Translations under genes and position numbers: made by a program
In this document: in pieces, positions 16,325-23,563 of the stretch
How positions within the stretch are numbered: the first letter of the stretch is position 1
Layout of the letters: each line of letters starts with the position of its first letter
The notes under the pieces: model-generated
Database searches by the model: none
The model's input: only the letters and a program-made list of their open reading frames with translations
What the model was told of the DNA's origin: nothing
Source of the DNA: an uncultured Lachnospiraceae bacterium
Lineage (GTDB): Bacteria > Bacillota > Clostridia > Lachnospirales > Lachnospiraceae
Assembly: GCA_934351255.1 (NCBI GenBank)
Contig: CAKRJH010000006.1
Span: 62,001-126,000 of the forward strand
Direction of reading: 5' to 3'
Length of the DNA stretch: 64,000 nucleotides

Positions 16325-17716
16325 ATGAGAAAAACATGTACTTTATGGATGGTTCCTCTCCTGATCTGTTCTCTTCTGGTGACCGGGTGCAGTCCGAAGT
16401 GGAAGAAACAGCAGAATGAGCCCAAATATACACAGACCGTTACCGCAAAGCCGGGTGAAGAGGAGATGGAGACCGGGATGAGTGAGGAGGACGCACAGGC
16501 GGCGGCTCTCGAATATCTGGGCACCATGACATTGCAGCAGAAGATCGGACAGCTTTTTATGGTAAATCTCGAACTGCTGGATTCGACGCAGGGGGATTAT
16601 TACGAGCATCAGAAGGTAACGCGGGAGATGAAGCGCATCCTGCAGCAATATCCGGTGGGTGGGGTCATTTTATTTTCCCGTAATATTGGGACGCGCAAGC
16701 AGACGCACCATCTCATCAAGCGCCTGCAGGCCAACAGCCGGATCCCGTTGTATGTCGCTGTCGACGAGGAGGGCGGCGATGTCTCACGGATCGCATCCAA
16801 TGACAAGATGAAGACAACGAAGTTTCCGTCTGCCCAGGAGATCGGACAGACCCAGACCGAGAATGATGTCTACAATATGGGCATTACCATTGCCAGGGAG
16901 ATCCACAAACTGGGCTTTAACCTGGATCTGGCACCGGTGGCGGATGTCAAGACCAGTGATATGAACCAGGAGATCGGAACCCGTTCGTTCGGAGATGACC
17001 CGGACAAAGTGGCAGGTATGGTCAGTGCGTTTGTGACCGGCATGCAGGAGCAGAATATCAGCAGTACATTGAAGCATTTTCCGGGGCAGGGTTCTTCGCA
17101 GGGCGATACCCACGAGGGAAGCGTCAATATTGACAGCAGCATCAATCAGATGCGCAAGGTGGACTTTGTACCATTCCAGGCTGGCATCGAGGCGGGGGCA
17201 GATTTTGTCATGGTGTCCCATATTTCGGTCAGCAAGGTGACGGAGACCAGCGAGCCGGCCAGCATGTCCGAACTGATCATGCGCACGATCCTGCGGGATG
17301 AACTGGGCTTTGAGGGACTGGTGATCACAGATGCTTTCGATATGGCATCCATCACGGAGGACTACAGTGCGGGGGAAGCTGCACTCAAGTCGCTGGAGGC
17401 CGGTGCGGATATCGTGATGATGCCGCAGGATCTGCCGGAGGCATTTGAGGCGGTGGAGAATGCTGTCAGCTCCGGGGAATATGACGAGAATCTGATCAAT
17501 GATTCGGTCAGAAGGATCCTGGCCAAGAAATTCCAGCGCGGGATCATGACGCTGGATGACCTGACCGTGGCCAAACAGCTGGTCATCGAGACACCGACTC
17601 CGGAGCCGCAGGCTACGGCATCACCGGCTACAGGGGATGACAGCAAAGATGATGGCAATGCGTCGGGTGAGGAGAGTGATGGGAAAGATACCGGCAGTGC
17701 GCCGGATGCACAGTGA
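16325..17716 (+). CDS. GH3 family lipoprotein (beta-N-acetylhexosaminidase-like)
   Basis: The 463-residue protein has a lipoprotein signal peptide with lipobox LVTGC near residue 22. A glycoside hydrolase family 3 barrel follows, and a low-complexity acidic tail rich in Thr, Pro, Gly and Asp ends the protein. The NagZ-like motif KHFPGQGSSQGDTHEG keeps the Asp-x-His dyad of GH3 hexosaminidases, although the usual PGHG reads PGQG. The nucleophile Asp is in VITDAFDMASI. It probably removes N-acetylglucosamine from cell-wall fragments on the outer face. The start at 16325 has GGAG; an ATG at 16313 does not. It is a single gene before purF. Confidence 0.87.
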   Translation: MRKTCTLWMVPLLICSLLVTGCSPKWKKQQNEPKYTQTVTAKPGEEEMETGMSEEDAQAAALEYLGTMTLQQKIGQLFMVNLELLDSTQGDYYEHQKVTREMKRILQQYPVGGVILFSRNIGTRKQTHHLIKRLQANSRIPLYVAVDEEGGDVSRIASNDKMKTTKFPSAQEIGQTQTENDVYNMGITIAREIHKLGFNLDLAPVADVKTSDMNQEIGTRSFGDDPDKVAGMVSAFVTGMQEQNISSTLKHFPGQGSSQGDTHEGSVNIDSSINQMRKVDFVPFQAGIEAGADFVMVSHISVSKVTETSEPASMSELIMRTILRDELGFEGLVITDAFDMASITEDYSAGEAALKSLEAGADIVMMPQDLPEAFEAVENAVSSGEYDENLINDSVRRILAKKFQRGIMTLDDLTVAKQLVIETPTPEPQATASPATGDDSKDDGNASGEESDGKDTGSAPDAQ

Positions 17717-17752
17717 CAGCCGGAAGATGCCCGGATCTGTTCAGGTCAAGAC

Positions 17753-17781
17753 TTGTCAGACGTGGGGTTTGCAGGTATAAT
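17753..17781 (+). promoter_or_regulatory. purF promoter
   Basis: TTGTCA (17753-17758) and TATAAT (17776-17781) are 17 bases apart, about 45 bases before the gene. No guanine riboswitch fits in this short leader. Confidence 0.7.
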
Positions 17782-17826
17782 ATATTTCGGATTACCTTGT
17801 AAATATTACACGATTTGGAGATTGAC

Positions 17827-19257
17827 ATGATGAACGAGATTGACAGTAGCGAGGAATTACACGAAGAATGTGGAGTATTTGGAGTCTATGATCTGGATGG
17901 CAACGACGTGGCATCCACCATTTATTATGGACTGTTTGCGTTGCAGCACCGCGGACAGGAGAGCTGCGGTATTGCGGTGAGCCGGACAGATGGACCGAAG
18001 AGAAATTCATGCTGTGAGAAGGGCATGGGATTGGTCAACGAGGTATTTGATGCGGAGATGCTTGAGAAGATGCGTGGAGATATCGGTGTCGGACATGTCC
18101 GTTATTCTACCGCAGGAGCGAGCATACCGCAGAACACACAGCCGCTGGTGCTGAACTACATCAAGGGAACTCTTTCCCTGGCACACAATGGCAACCTGGT
18201 CAATGCAGTGGCACTCCGTCGGGAACTGGAGTTGTCGGGAGCGATCTTTCAGACCAGCATCGATTCCGAGGTGATCGCCTATCTGATTGCCAGAGAGAGA
18301 CTCGGTGTCGGCAAAGTCGAGGACGCTGTGCGCATAGCCATGGGCAAAATTCAGGGAGCCTATTCCCTGGTGGTCGCCAGTCCGCGTAAGCTGATCGGAG
18401 CCAGAGATCCGCAGGGATTCAGACCGCTCTGTATCGGAAAGCGCGACAATACCTATTTTCTGGCGTCAGAAAGCTGTGCGCTGGACACTGTGGGTGCGAC
18501 TTTTGTGCGTGATGTGGAGCCGGGCGAGATTGTCACGATCACACCGGAAGGGATCACGTCTGACCGGAGTATGGTCATTGAGAAGAAAGCCAAATGTATT
18601 TTTGAATACATCTATTTTGCCAGACCGGACAGTGACATTGACGGAGTCAATGTCTATCAGTCGCGTCTGACTGCCGGCAAGATCCTGGCACAGACACATC
18701 CGGTGGAAGCAGATATCGTGGTGGGCGTTCCGGAATCCGGAAATGCTGCGGCGATGGGCTTTGCACAGGAATCCGGGATCCCTTATGGCACGGCATTCAT
18801 CAAGAACAGTTATGTGGGGCGTACCTTCATCAAGCCCAAACAGTCTGCCAGAGAGTCGAGTGTGCGTGTCAAATTAAACGTGCTGCGTGAGGTGGTGCGG
18901 GGCAAGAGAGTGGTCATGATCGACGATTCCATTGTCAGAGGAACGACCAGCGCACGAATTGTCAAGATGCTGAAAGAAGCAGGGGCTGTCGAAGTCCATG
19001 TACGGATCAGTTCACCGCCGTTTTTGTATCCATGTTATTTTGGTACGGATGTGCCATCCAGCGACCAGTTGATCGCCTATCAGCATTCTGTGGATGAGGT
19101 CTGCAAGCTGATCGGAGCGGATTCCCTGGGATATCTGGACATGGACAGACTGTCGGAGCTGATTGACGGCGACGAGGGATTCTGCAGGGCATGTTTCTCC
19201 GGAGATTATCCGGTAGCACCGCCGACAGAGGACATAAGAGGAGATTTTGAAAAGTAG
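17827..19257 (+). CDS. purF: Amidophosphoribosyltransferase
   Basis: The 476-residue enzyme makes phosphoribosylamine from PRPP and glutamine, the first step of purine synthesis. It has a short N-terminal propeptide ending in EE before the catalytic CGVFG, as in B. subtilis. The glutaminase domain follows (LQHRGQESCG), then the PRPP loop VVMIDDSIVRGTTS. C-terminal cysteines (CRACFSGDYPV) match the Fe-S ligands of the Bacillus-type enzyme. GGAG precedes the ATG at 17827. purB follows 90 bp later. Confidence 0.96.
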   Translation: MMNEIDSSEELHEECGVFGVYDLDGNDVASTIYYGLFALQHRGQESCGIAVSRTDGPKRNSCCEKGMGLVNEVFDAEMLEKMRGDIGVGHVRYSTAGASIPQNTQPLVLNYIKGTLSLAHNGNLVNAVALRRELELSGAIFQTSIDSEVIAYLIARERLGVGKVEDAVRIAMGKIQGAYSLVVASPRKLIGARDPQGFRPLCIGKRDNTYFLASESCALDTVGATFVRDVEPGEIVTITPEGITSDRSMVIEKKAKCIFEYIYFARPDSDIDGVNVYQSRLTAGKILAQTHPVEADIVVGVPESGNAAAMGFAQESGIPYGTAFIKNSYVGRTFIKPKQSARESSVRVKLNVLREVVRGKRVVMIDDSIVRGTTSARIVKMLKEAGAVEVHVRISSPPFLYPCYFGTDVPSSDQLIAYQHSVDEVCKLIGADSLGYLDMDRLSELIDGDEGFCRACFSGDYPVAPPTEDIRGDFEK

Positions 19258-19346
19258 ATCATATGAGATGACGGATTGTTCTGTAACGGCAGAAACAGTA
19301 AGAGATCACGGATCATTTCATGCAAGAAAGGAAAAGGAAGAACAAT

Positions 19347-20801
19347 ATGAGTAATGACAGATACACCAGCCCATTGTCTGAGCGTTATGCCAGCAAGGAG
19401 ATGCAGTACATTTTTTCACCGGACAAGAAGTTCAGAACCTGGAGACGTCTTTGGATCGCTCTGGCGGAGGCCGAGAATGAACTGGGACTGATGGGCGAGG
19501 ATGGAAAGCCGGCGGTGACACAGGAGCAGATTGACGAGCTGAAAGCACATGCGGATGACATTAACTATGAGGATGCCATCGCCAGAGAGAAACTGGTGCG
19601 CCATGATGTAATGTCCCACGTCTATGCCTATGGACTGCAGTGCCCAAAAGCCAAGGGAATCATCCACCTGGGAGCAACCTCCTGCTACGTGGGCGATAAT
19701 ACCGATGTGATCGTGATGACAGAGGCGCTCCGCCTGGTTCGTACCAAGTTGATCAATGTCATCGATGAGCTGGCTAAGTTTGCGATGGAACACAAGGCAC
19801 AGCCGACACTGGCATTTACTCATTTCCAGCCGGCACAGCCTACGACGGTCGGCAAGAGAGCGACCCTCTGGCTGCAGGAATTCCTGATGGATCTGGAAGA
19901 CCTGGATCATGTGCTGGATCATATGAAACTGTTAGGCTCCAAGGGAACGACCGGTACACAGGCCAGCTTTATGGAGCTGTTCAATGGCGATGAGGAGAAG
20001 ATCAAGAAACTGGATCAGCTCATTGCCCAGAAGATGGGATTCAAGGAGTGCTTCCCGGTTTCCGGCCAGACGTACTCCCGTAAGCTGGACACACGCGTAG
20101 CCAATGTACTGGCAGGCATCGCCGCCAGCGCTCACAAGTTCTCCAATGACATCCGTCTGCTGCAGCACCTCAAGGAGATCGAGGAGCCATTTGAGAAGAA
20201 CCAGATCGGTTCCTCCGCGATGGCATACAAGAGAAACCCGATGAGAAGTGAGCGAATCGCTTCCCTGTCCCGCTACGTGATGGCAGATGTGACCAACACG
20301 ATGTTCACATCCGCATGCCAGTGGTTTGAGCGTACTCTGGATGATTCCGCCAACAAGCGTATCAGCATTCCGGAAGGATTCCTGGCGACCGACGGTATCC
20401 TGGATCTTTGCCTGAATGTCGTAGATGGCCTGGTGGTATACGATAAGGTCATCACCAAGAGACTGATGTCCGAGCTTCCATTCATGGCCACCGAGAATAT
20501 CATGATGGATGCCGTAAAGGCCGGTGGAGACCGTCAGGAACTGCATGAGAAGATCCGTCAGCTCTCCATGGAGGCAGGAAAGAATGTCAAGGTAGAGGGC
20601 AAGGAGAACAATCTGCTTGAGCTGATCGCCGCAGATCCACAGTTCCCTATGACATTGGAGGAGCTGCAGGCAGTGATGGAGCCTGCGAGATATACCGGAC
20701 GCGCCGCATCCCAGGTAGAAGAGTTTATCTCCGGAATCGTGCAGCCGATCCTGGATGCGAATAAGGACGTGCTGGGTGTGAAGGCAGAGATTAATGTCTG
20801 A
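19347..20801 (+). CDS. purB: Adenylosuccinate lyase
   Basis: The 484-residue enzyme acts twice in purine synthesis, releasing fumarate from SAICAR and from adenylosuccinate. The superfamily signature GSSAMAYKRNPMRSE is present, together with the THFQPAQPTTVGKR segment. It starts at 19347 behind AGGAAG and lies downstream of purF. The length is that of the longer PurB type seen in eukaryotes and some Clostridia. A strong terminator follows about 95 bp later. Confidence 0.96.
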   Translation: MSNDRYTSPLSERYASKEMQYIFSPDKKFRTWRRLWIALAEAENELGLMGEDGKPAVTQEQIDELKAHADDINYEDAIAREKLVRHDVMSHVYAYGLQCPKAKGIIHLGATSCYVGDNTDVIVMTEALRLVRTKLINVIDELAKFAMEHKAQPTLAFTHFQPAQPTTVGKRATLWLQEFLMDLEDLDHVLDHMKLLGSKGTTGTQASFMELFNGDEEKIKKLDQLIAQKMGFKECFPVSGQTYSRKLDTRVANVLAGIAASAHKFSNDIRLLQHLKEIEEPFEKNQIGSSAMAYKRNPMRSERIASLSRYVMADVTNTMFTSACQWFERTLDDSANKRISIPEGFLATDGILDLCLNVVDGLVVYDKVITKRLMSELPFMATENIMMDAVKAGGDRQELHEKIRQLSMEAGKNVKVEGKENNLLELIAADPQFPMTLEELQAVMEPARYTGRAASQVEEFISGIVQPILDANKDVLGVKAEINV

Positions 20802-20897
20802 TGCACTGAGAGGGTATGTGATATACATTTGAAGCGATGTAGAAAATGAGCATATTTCAGATGTGCCATTTTGTACACAATCATAAAAAACAAAATT

Positions 20898-20945
20898 AGT
20901 CACAAAATCAGGTTCTTTGGTGGAACTTGATTTTGTGACTTTTTG
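20898..20945 (+). terminator. Terminator after purB
   Basis: An 18-base-pair stem (17 of 18 positions match) runs from AGTCACAAAATCA to TGATTTTGTGACT and is followed by TTTTT. It separates purB from the AT-rich island. Confidence 0.9.
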
Positions 20946-21077
20946 CTTATGGAAAAGTTAATGGATGGATGATACACTGGGCACAGATGAAAATGTACTG
21001 TCTGTGAAGAGTGATGACAGGGAAATATTATTGCAGGGAGCAATTTGAGGGCGCATAATAGGGAGATGGGAGTAAAC

Positions 21078-21323
21078 ATGAAATATACAAATATAGATGA
21101 TGTCAAAGGCGTTCCTTTTTCAAAACCATCATTTTGGTTGAATCCCAAGGAATACGGTAAGATATGCTCGGAAATCAACCAAATATATGAGGTGCAATAC
21201 AAAAACAAAAGGATTGCAACACACGCATCATTCGGAATTGACGGGAAAGCGTATGTGTATTGGTTTGAAAATCATGGATTTAACAACTATAATATTTTTA
21301 TGAAAGTGGTAGATAATCATTAG
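21078..21323 (+). CDS. Hypothetical protein of the AT-rich island, gene 1
   Basis: The 81-residue protein starts behind GGGAG at 21078. It is soluble, aromatic-rich and ends FNNYNIFMKVVDNH. Features are a basic N-terminal half and a His/Lys-containing centre (YKNKRIATHASFG). AT content and codon use differ clearly from the flanking purB and bioY genes, so it is probably acquired. It looks like a stand-alone polymorphic-toxin-type fragment, but I do not recognise a family and this is only a possibility. Confidence 0.55.
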   Translation: MKYTNIDDVKGVPFSKPSFWLNPKEYGKICSEINQIYEVQYKNKRIATHASFGIDGKAYVYWFENHGFNNYNIFMKVVDNH

Positions 21324-21336
21324 GAGGTGTTGACTT

Positions 21337-21558
21337 ATGGATAATTTTACTGTGAAATTGAATAATGTTGCAGATTCGTATTATGGCTTTGTCGTAGCTG
21401 TATTGACGTATGTTAATAACAAAAAATCAAGACTTGCCACTGTTGAGAAGTTTTTGGAAGATAATCCGTCTGCGTTATCTTCGGACATTCTCGAATTTAT
21501 ATCAGAACAAGACGATTTCTACGAAGATGCTGCGCGTGTCCGGGCTGACGTATGTTAA
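21337..21558 (+). CDS. Hypothetical protein of the AT-rich island, gene 2
   Basis: The 73-residue protein begins MDNFTVKLNNVADSYYGFV behind AGGAGG and ends in a strongly acidic helix (EFISEQDDFYEDAARVRADV). It lies 13 bp after gene 1 in the same direction, so the two form one unit. The acidic small-partner-after-basic-partner layout resembles toxin-immunity or toxin-antitoxin pairs. No family is recognised. It ends 9 bp before the convergent bioY stop. Confidence 0.55.
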   Translation: MDNFTVKLNNVADSYYGFVVAVLTYVNNKKSRLATVEKFLEDNPSALSSDILEFISEQDDFYEDAARVRADVC

Positions 21559-21567
21559 TGTAACCCT

Positions 21568-22122
21568 CTACACAAAATATCTTCCCACACGTTTGGCCAG
21601 CACGATCGCAACGGCCATCTTCACCAGATCCGGGATGATAAACGGGAAGACGCACCAGGACAGGGATGTAGCCAGTCCGATCGGGCCGGTCTGTCTGCTA
21701 TATACGACCATGAACCAGGCTGTACCAAAGGTGTAGCACAATGCCAGTCCGAGGATCATGCCGAGTGCCATGACCCAGGCTTTTTTGCCAAAGTAATCGA
21801 TCAGCATTCCGGCGAGCAGTGTGGTCAGCAAAAAGCCGAGCAGATAGCCGCCGGTAGGGCCGGCCAGACGGGAGATGCCGCCCTGTACTCCGGAGAAGAC
21901 CGGAACTCCGATGGCGCCCAGAAGCATATAGACTACCATGACCAGTGTACTTCTCACCGTGCCAAGGATCGCAACCGATGCGAAGACGGCAAATGTCTGC
22001 AGGGTAAATGGGACGGTCAGCGGGATTGAGATCCAGGAACAGATCGTCATCAGTGCTGCGAATAATGCAATATATGCGAGGTCTACTGTTTTGAATTGAT
22101 ATTTTGGTATTTTTCTGCTCAT
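21568..22122 (-). CDS. bioY: Biotin ECF transporter S component BioY
   Basis: The 184-residue protein has about six membrane helices and the BioY signatures TVPFTLQTFAVF and LAGPTGGYLLGF. It captures biotin and works with shared ECF A and T components encoded elsewhere. AAGGAG precedes its start. A possible BirA operator lies upstream at 22147-22173, so it is probably repressed when biotin is abundant. No biotin synthesis genes are nearby, which suggests scavenging. Confidence 0.94.
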   Translation of the reverse strand: MSRKIPKYQFKTVDLAYIALFAALMTICSWISIPLTVPFTLQTFAVFASVAILGTVRSTLVMVVYMLLGAIGVPVFSGVQGGISRLAGPTGGYLLGFLLTTLLAGMLIDYFGKKAWVMALGMILGLALCYTFGTAWFMVVYSRQTGPIGLATSLSWCVFPFIIPDLVKMAVAIVLAKRVGRYFV

Positions 22123-22146
22123 TTAAAGAAACTCCTTTTTGTAATA

Positions 22147-22173
22147 GTCAACTGAATTGTAATACAGGTTGAC
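22147..22173 (-). promoter_or_regulatory. Possible BirA operator upstream of bioY
   Basis: GTCAAC (22147-22152) and GTTGAC (22168-22173) form an inverted repeat with a 15-base centre, 25 bp before bioY. Size and arm spacing are close to BirA sites of Firmicutes, although the arms differ from GTTAAC by one base. Confidence 0.5.
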
Positions 22174-22214
22174 CGATGTGTCAAATGGTTGGAAAGGAGA
22201 ATAAACAAAAGCCG

Positions 22215-22270
22215 AAACTAAAAAGAACCGGAACCACTTCGCGAAGAAGCAGTTCCGGTTCTTTTAGTTT
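22215..22270 (-). terminator. Terminator after dapA
   Basis: AACTAAAAAGAACCGGAAC and GTTCCGGTTCTTTTAGTT form a long stem with an inner hairpin near CTTCGCGAAG. T-runs occur in both directions, so it may act on both strands; it mainly ends dapA. Confidence 0.85.
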
Positions 22271-22303
22271 GAAAAATGTCTGGCGTGTAATGGCACACGA
22301 TTT

Positions 22304-23188
22304 TTACAGAATTCCCATGTCCTGCATTGCTGTTTTGAGGAGTTGCTGATGTGCAGGCTCCATCTCGGTCAGTGGTGCGCGAAGTGGTCCGGCCTGTTTG
22401 CCCATGAGGTTCAATGCAGCCTTTACAGGGATTGGATTGACCTCGCAGAACAATGCCTTTACCAGTGGGAGACAGTCTAACTGCATCTTGCAGCTCGCTG
22501 CAACATTGCCGTCCAGGTAATTCATAACCATATCGTGCATGTATTTTGGTGCGATGTTGGAGACCACGGAGATGACACCGATACCGCCCAGAGATAACAG
22601 TGGTACTACCTGGTCATCATTGCCGGAGTACATATCGATCGCGCCGTCACACAGGTGCATGATCTGTGCTACATTGCTGATATCTCCGGAAGCTTCCTTG
22701 ATGCCGACAATATATTCGACATTTTTGACCAGAGATGCGACGGTGGCCGGCTGGATCGCACAGCCGGTACGGCTCGGTACATTGTAGAGGATAGATGGGA
22801 TCTTTGCCTCATTGGCAATGCGGGTGTAATGTGCGATCAGACCGTTCTGGGTAGCCTTGTTGTAGTAAGGTGTTACCAGAAGCAGACCATCTGCACCGGC
22901 CTCGGCGGCTTCCCTGGAAAGCTGTACGGCAGTCTCGGTACAGTTGGAACCGGTTCCTGCAATAACAGGGATGCGGCCCTTTACCTGATCGATCGTAAAC
23001 TTGATCGCATTCATGTGTTCCTCTTCGGTCATCGTAGCGGATTCTCCTGTGGTTCCGCAGATAATGATCGCATCGGTCTGTCCGGCAATCTGATCCTCGA
23101 TGGACTCTGCCAGACGGTCATAGTTGATACTTAAGTCTTCGTTCATAGGTGTTGCGATAGCGACACCGGCTCCTTTGAAAATAGCCAT
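22304..23188 (-). CDS. dapA: 4-hydroxy-tetrahydrodipicolinate synthase
   Basis: The 294-residue enzyme condenses pyruvate with aspartate semialdehyde, the first committed step to lysine and the peptidoglycan diamino acid. The class I aldolase motifs are GTTGESATMTEEEH, YYNKATQNGL, YNVPSRTGC and the Schiff-base lysine in IVGIKEASGD. AAGGAG just upstream fixes the start at 23188. The open frame continues upstream only because the lysine riboswitch has no stop in that frame. It is controlled by a lysine riboswitch with an attenuator. Confidence 0.97.
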   Translation of the reverse strand: MAIFKGAGVAIATPMNEDLSINYDRLAESIEDQIAGQTDAIIICGTTGESATMTEEEHMNAIKFTIDQVKGRIPVIAGTGSNCTETAVQLSREAAEAGADGLLLVTPYYNKATQNGLIAHYTRIANEAKIPSILYNVPSRTGCAIQPATVASLVKNVEYIVGIKEASGDISNVAQIMHLCDGAIDMYSGNDDQVVPLLSLGGIGVISVVSNIAPKYMHDMVMNYLDGNVAASCKMQLDCLPLVKALFCEVNPIPVKAALNLMGKQAGPLRAPLTEMEPAHQQLLKTAMQDMGIL

Positions 23189-23204
23189 GATATTCTCCTT
23201 CCAT

Positions 23205-23238
23205 GAAAAAACGACGCTTCCGCGATGGAAACGTCGTG
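23205..23238 (-). terminator. Attenuator terminator of dapA
   Basis: Read on the minus strand, ACGACGTTTCC pairs with GGAAGCGTCGT around a short loop and is followed by a T-run. It sits between the lysine riboswitch and dapA, so lysine binding should favour termination. Confidence 0.85.
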
Positions 23239-23261
23239 TCAGAATACATACAAATGTAGTG

Positions 23262-23426
23262 GTGATAGCGCTCCATCTGGTGATGACAGTCATGTCACTG
23301 TTAATGCCATGCCCAAGAATACAAATCGCAGGGTTTCCATTCTTTCGGCGCGTTCCCCTTTTTCTGTCAGTCCTCTGCTCCTGCGGCATCGTGAAAGATA
23401 CTTTTGAAATGCGCAACCTCTATCGT
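23262..23426 (-). ncRNA. Lysine riboswitch (L-box)
   Basis: Read on the minus strand, the RNA has the lysine riboswitch blocks in order. These are GATAGAGGTTGCG, AAAAGTAT, the AAAAAGGGGAACGCGCCGAA segment, CTTGGGCATGGC, GACTGTCATC and GGAGCGCTATC. The last block closes the P1 stem with the first. It lies in the dapA leader and is followed by a terminator hairpin. The family is known to repress lysine genes when lysine is present. Confidence 0.93.
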
Positions 23427-23442
23427 TCATTTTGATACGTCA

Positions 23443-23471
23443 AGGATAGCACGTTGACATGTTCTTGTCAA
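23443..23471 (-). promoter_or_regulatory. dapA promoter
   Basis: On the minus strand, TTGACA (23471-23466) and TATCCT (23448-23443) are 17 bases apart, just upstream of the riboswitch. Confidence 0.75.
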
Positions 23472-23493
23472 TGGGTATGTCATTTGGTATACT
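23465..23493 (+). promoter_or_regulatory. Promoter of the PBP-like gene
   Basis: TTGTCA (23465-23470) and TATACT (23488-23493) are 17 bases apart. The -35 box overlaps the dapA -35 box on the other strand, so the two polymerases should compete. Confidence 0.65.
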
Positions 23494-23563
23494 TCAAGTC
23501 AGAAATGATGTGTAAAAATGCATGGAAACAGACAGTATTGCTTTAGGAAAGAATGGGTTATTT

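Noticed and set aside
16313..17716. The GH3 lipoprotein as an inactive enzyme because PGHG reads PGQG
   Set aside because: The Asp-x-His dyad (DTH) and the nucleophile region (VITDAFDMA) are present, so activity is still likely.
23189..23416. An N-terminal extension of dapA that adds about 76 codons
   Set aside because: The upstream sequence is the lysine riboswitch and its terminator. A strong ribosome binding site fixes the start at 23188.
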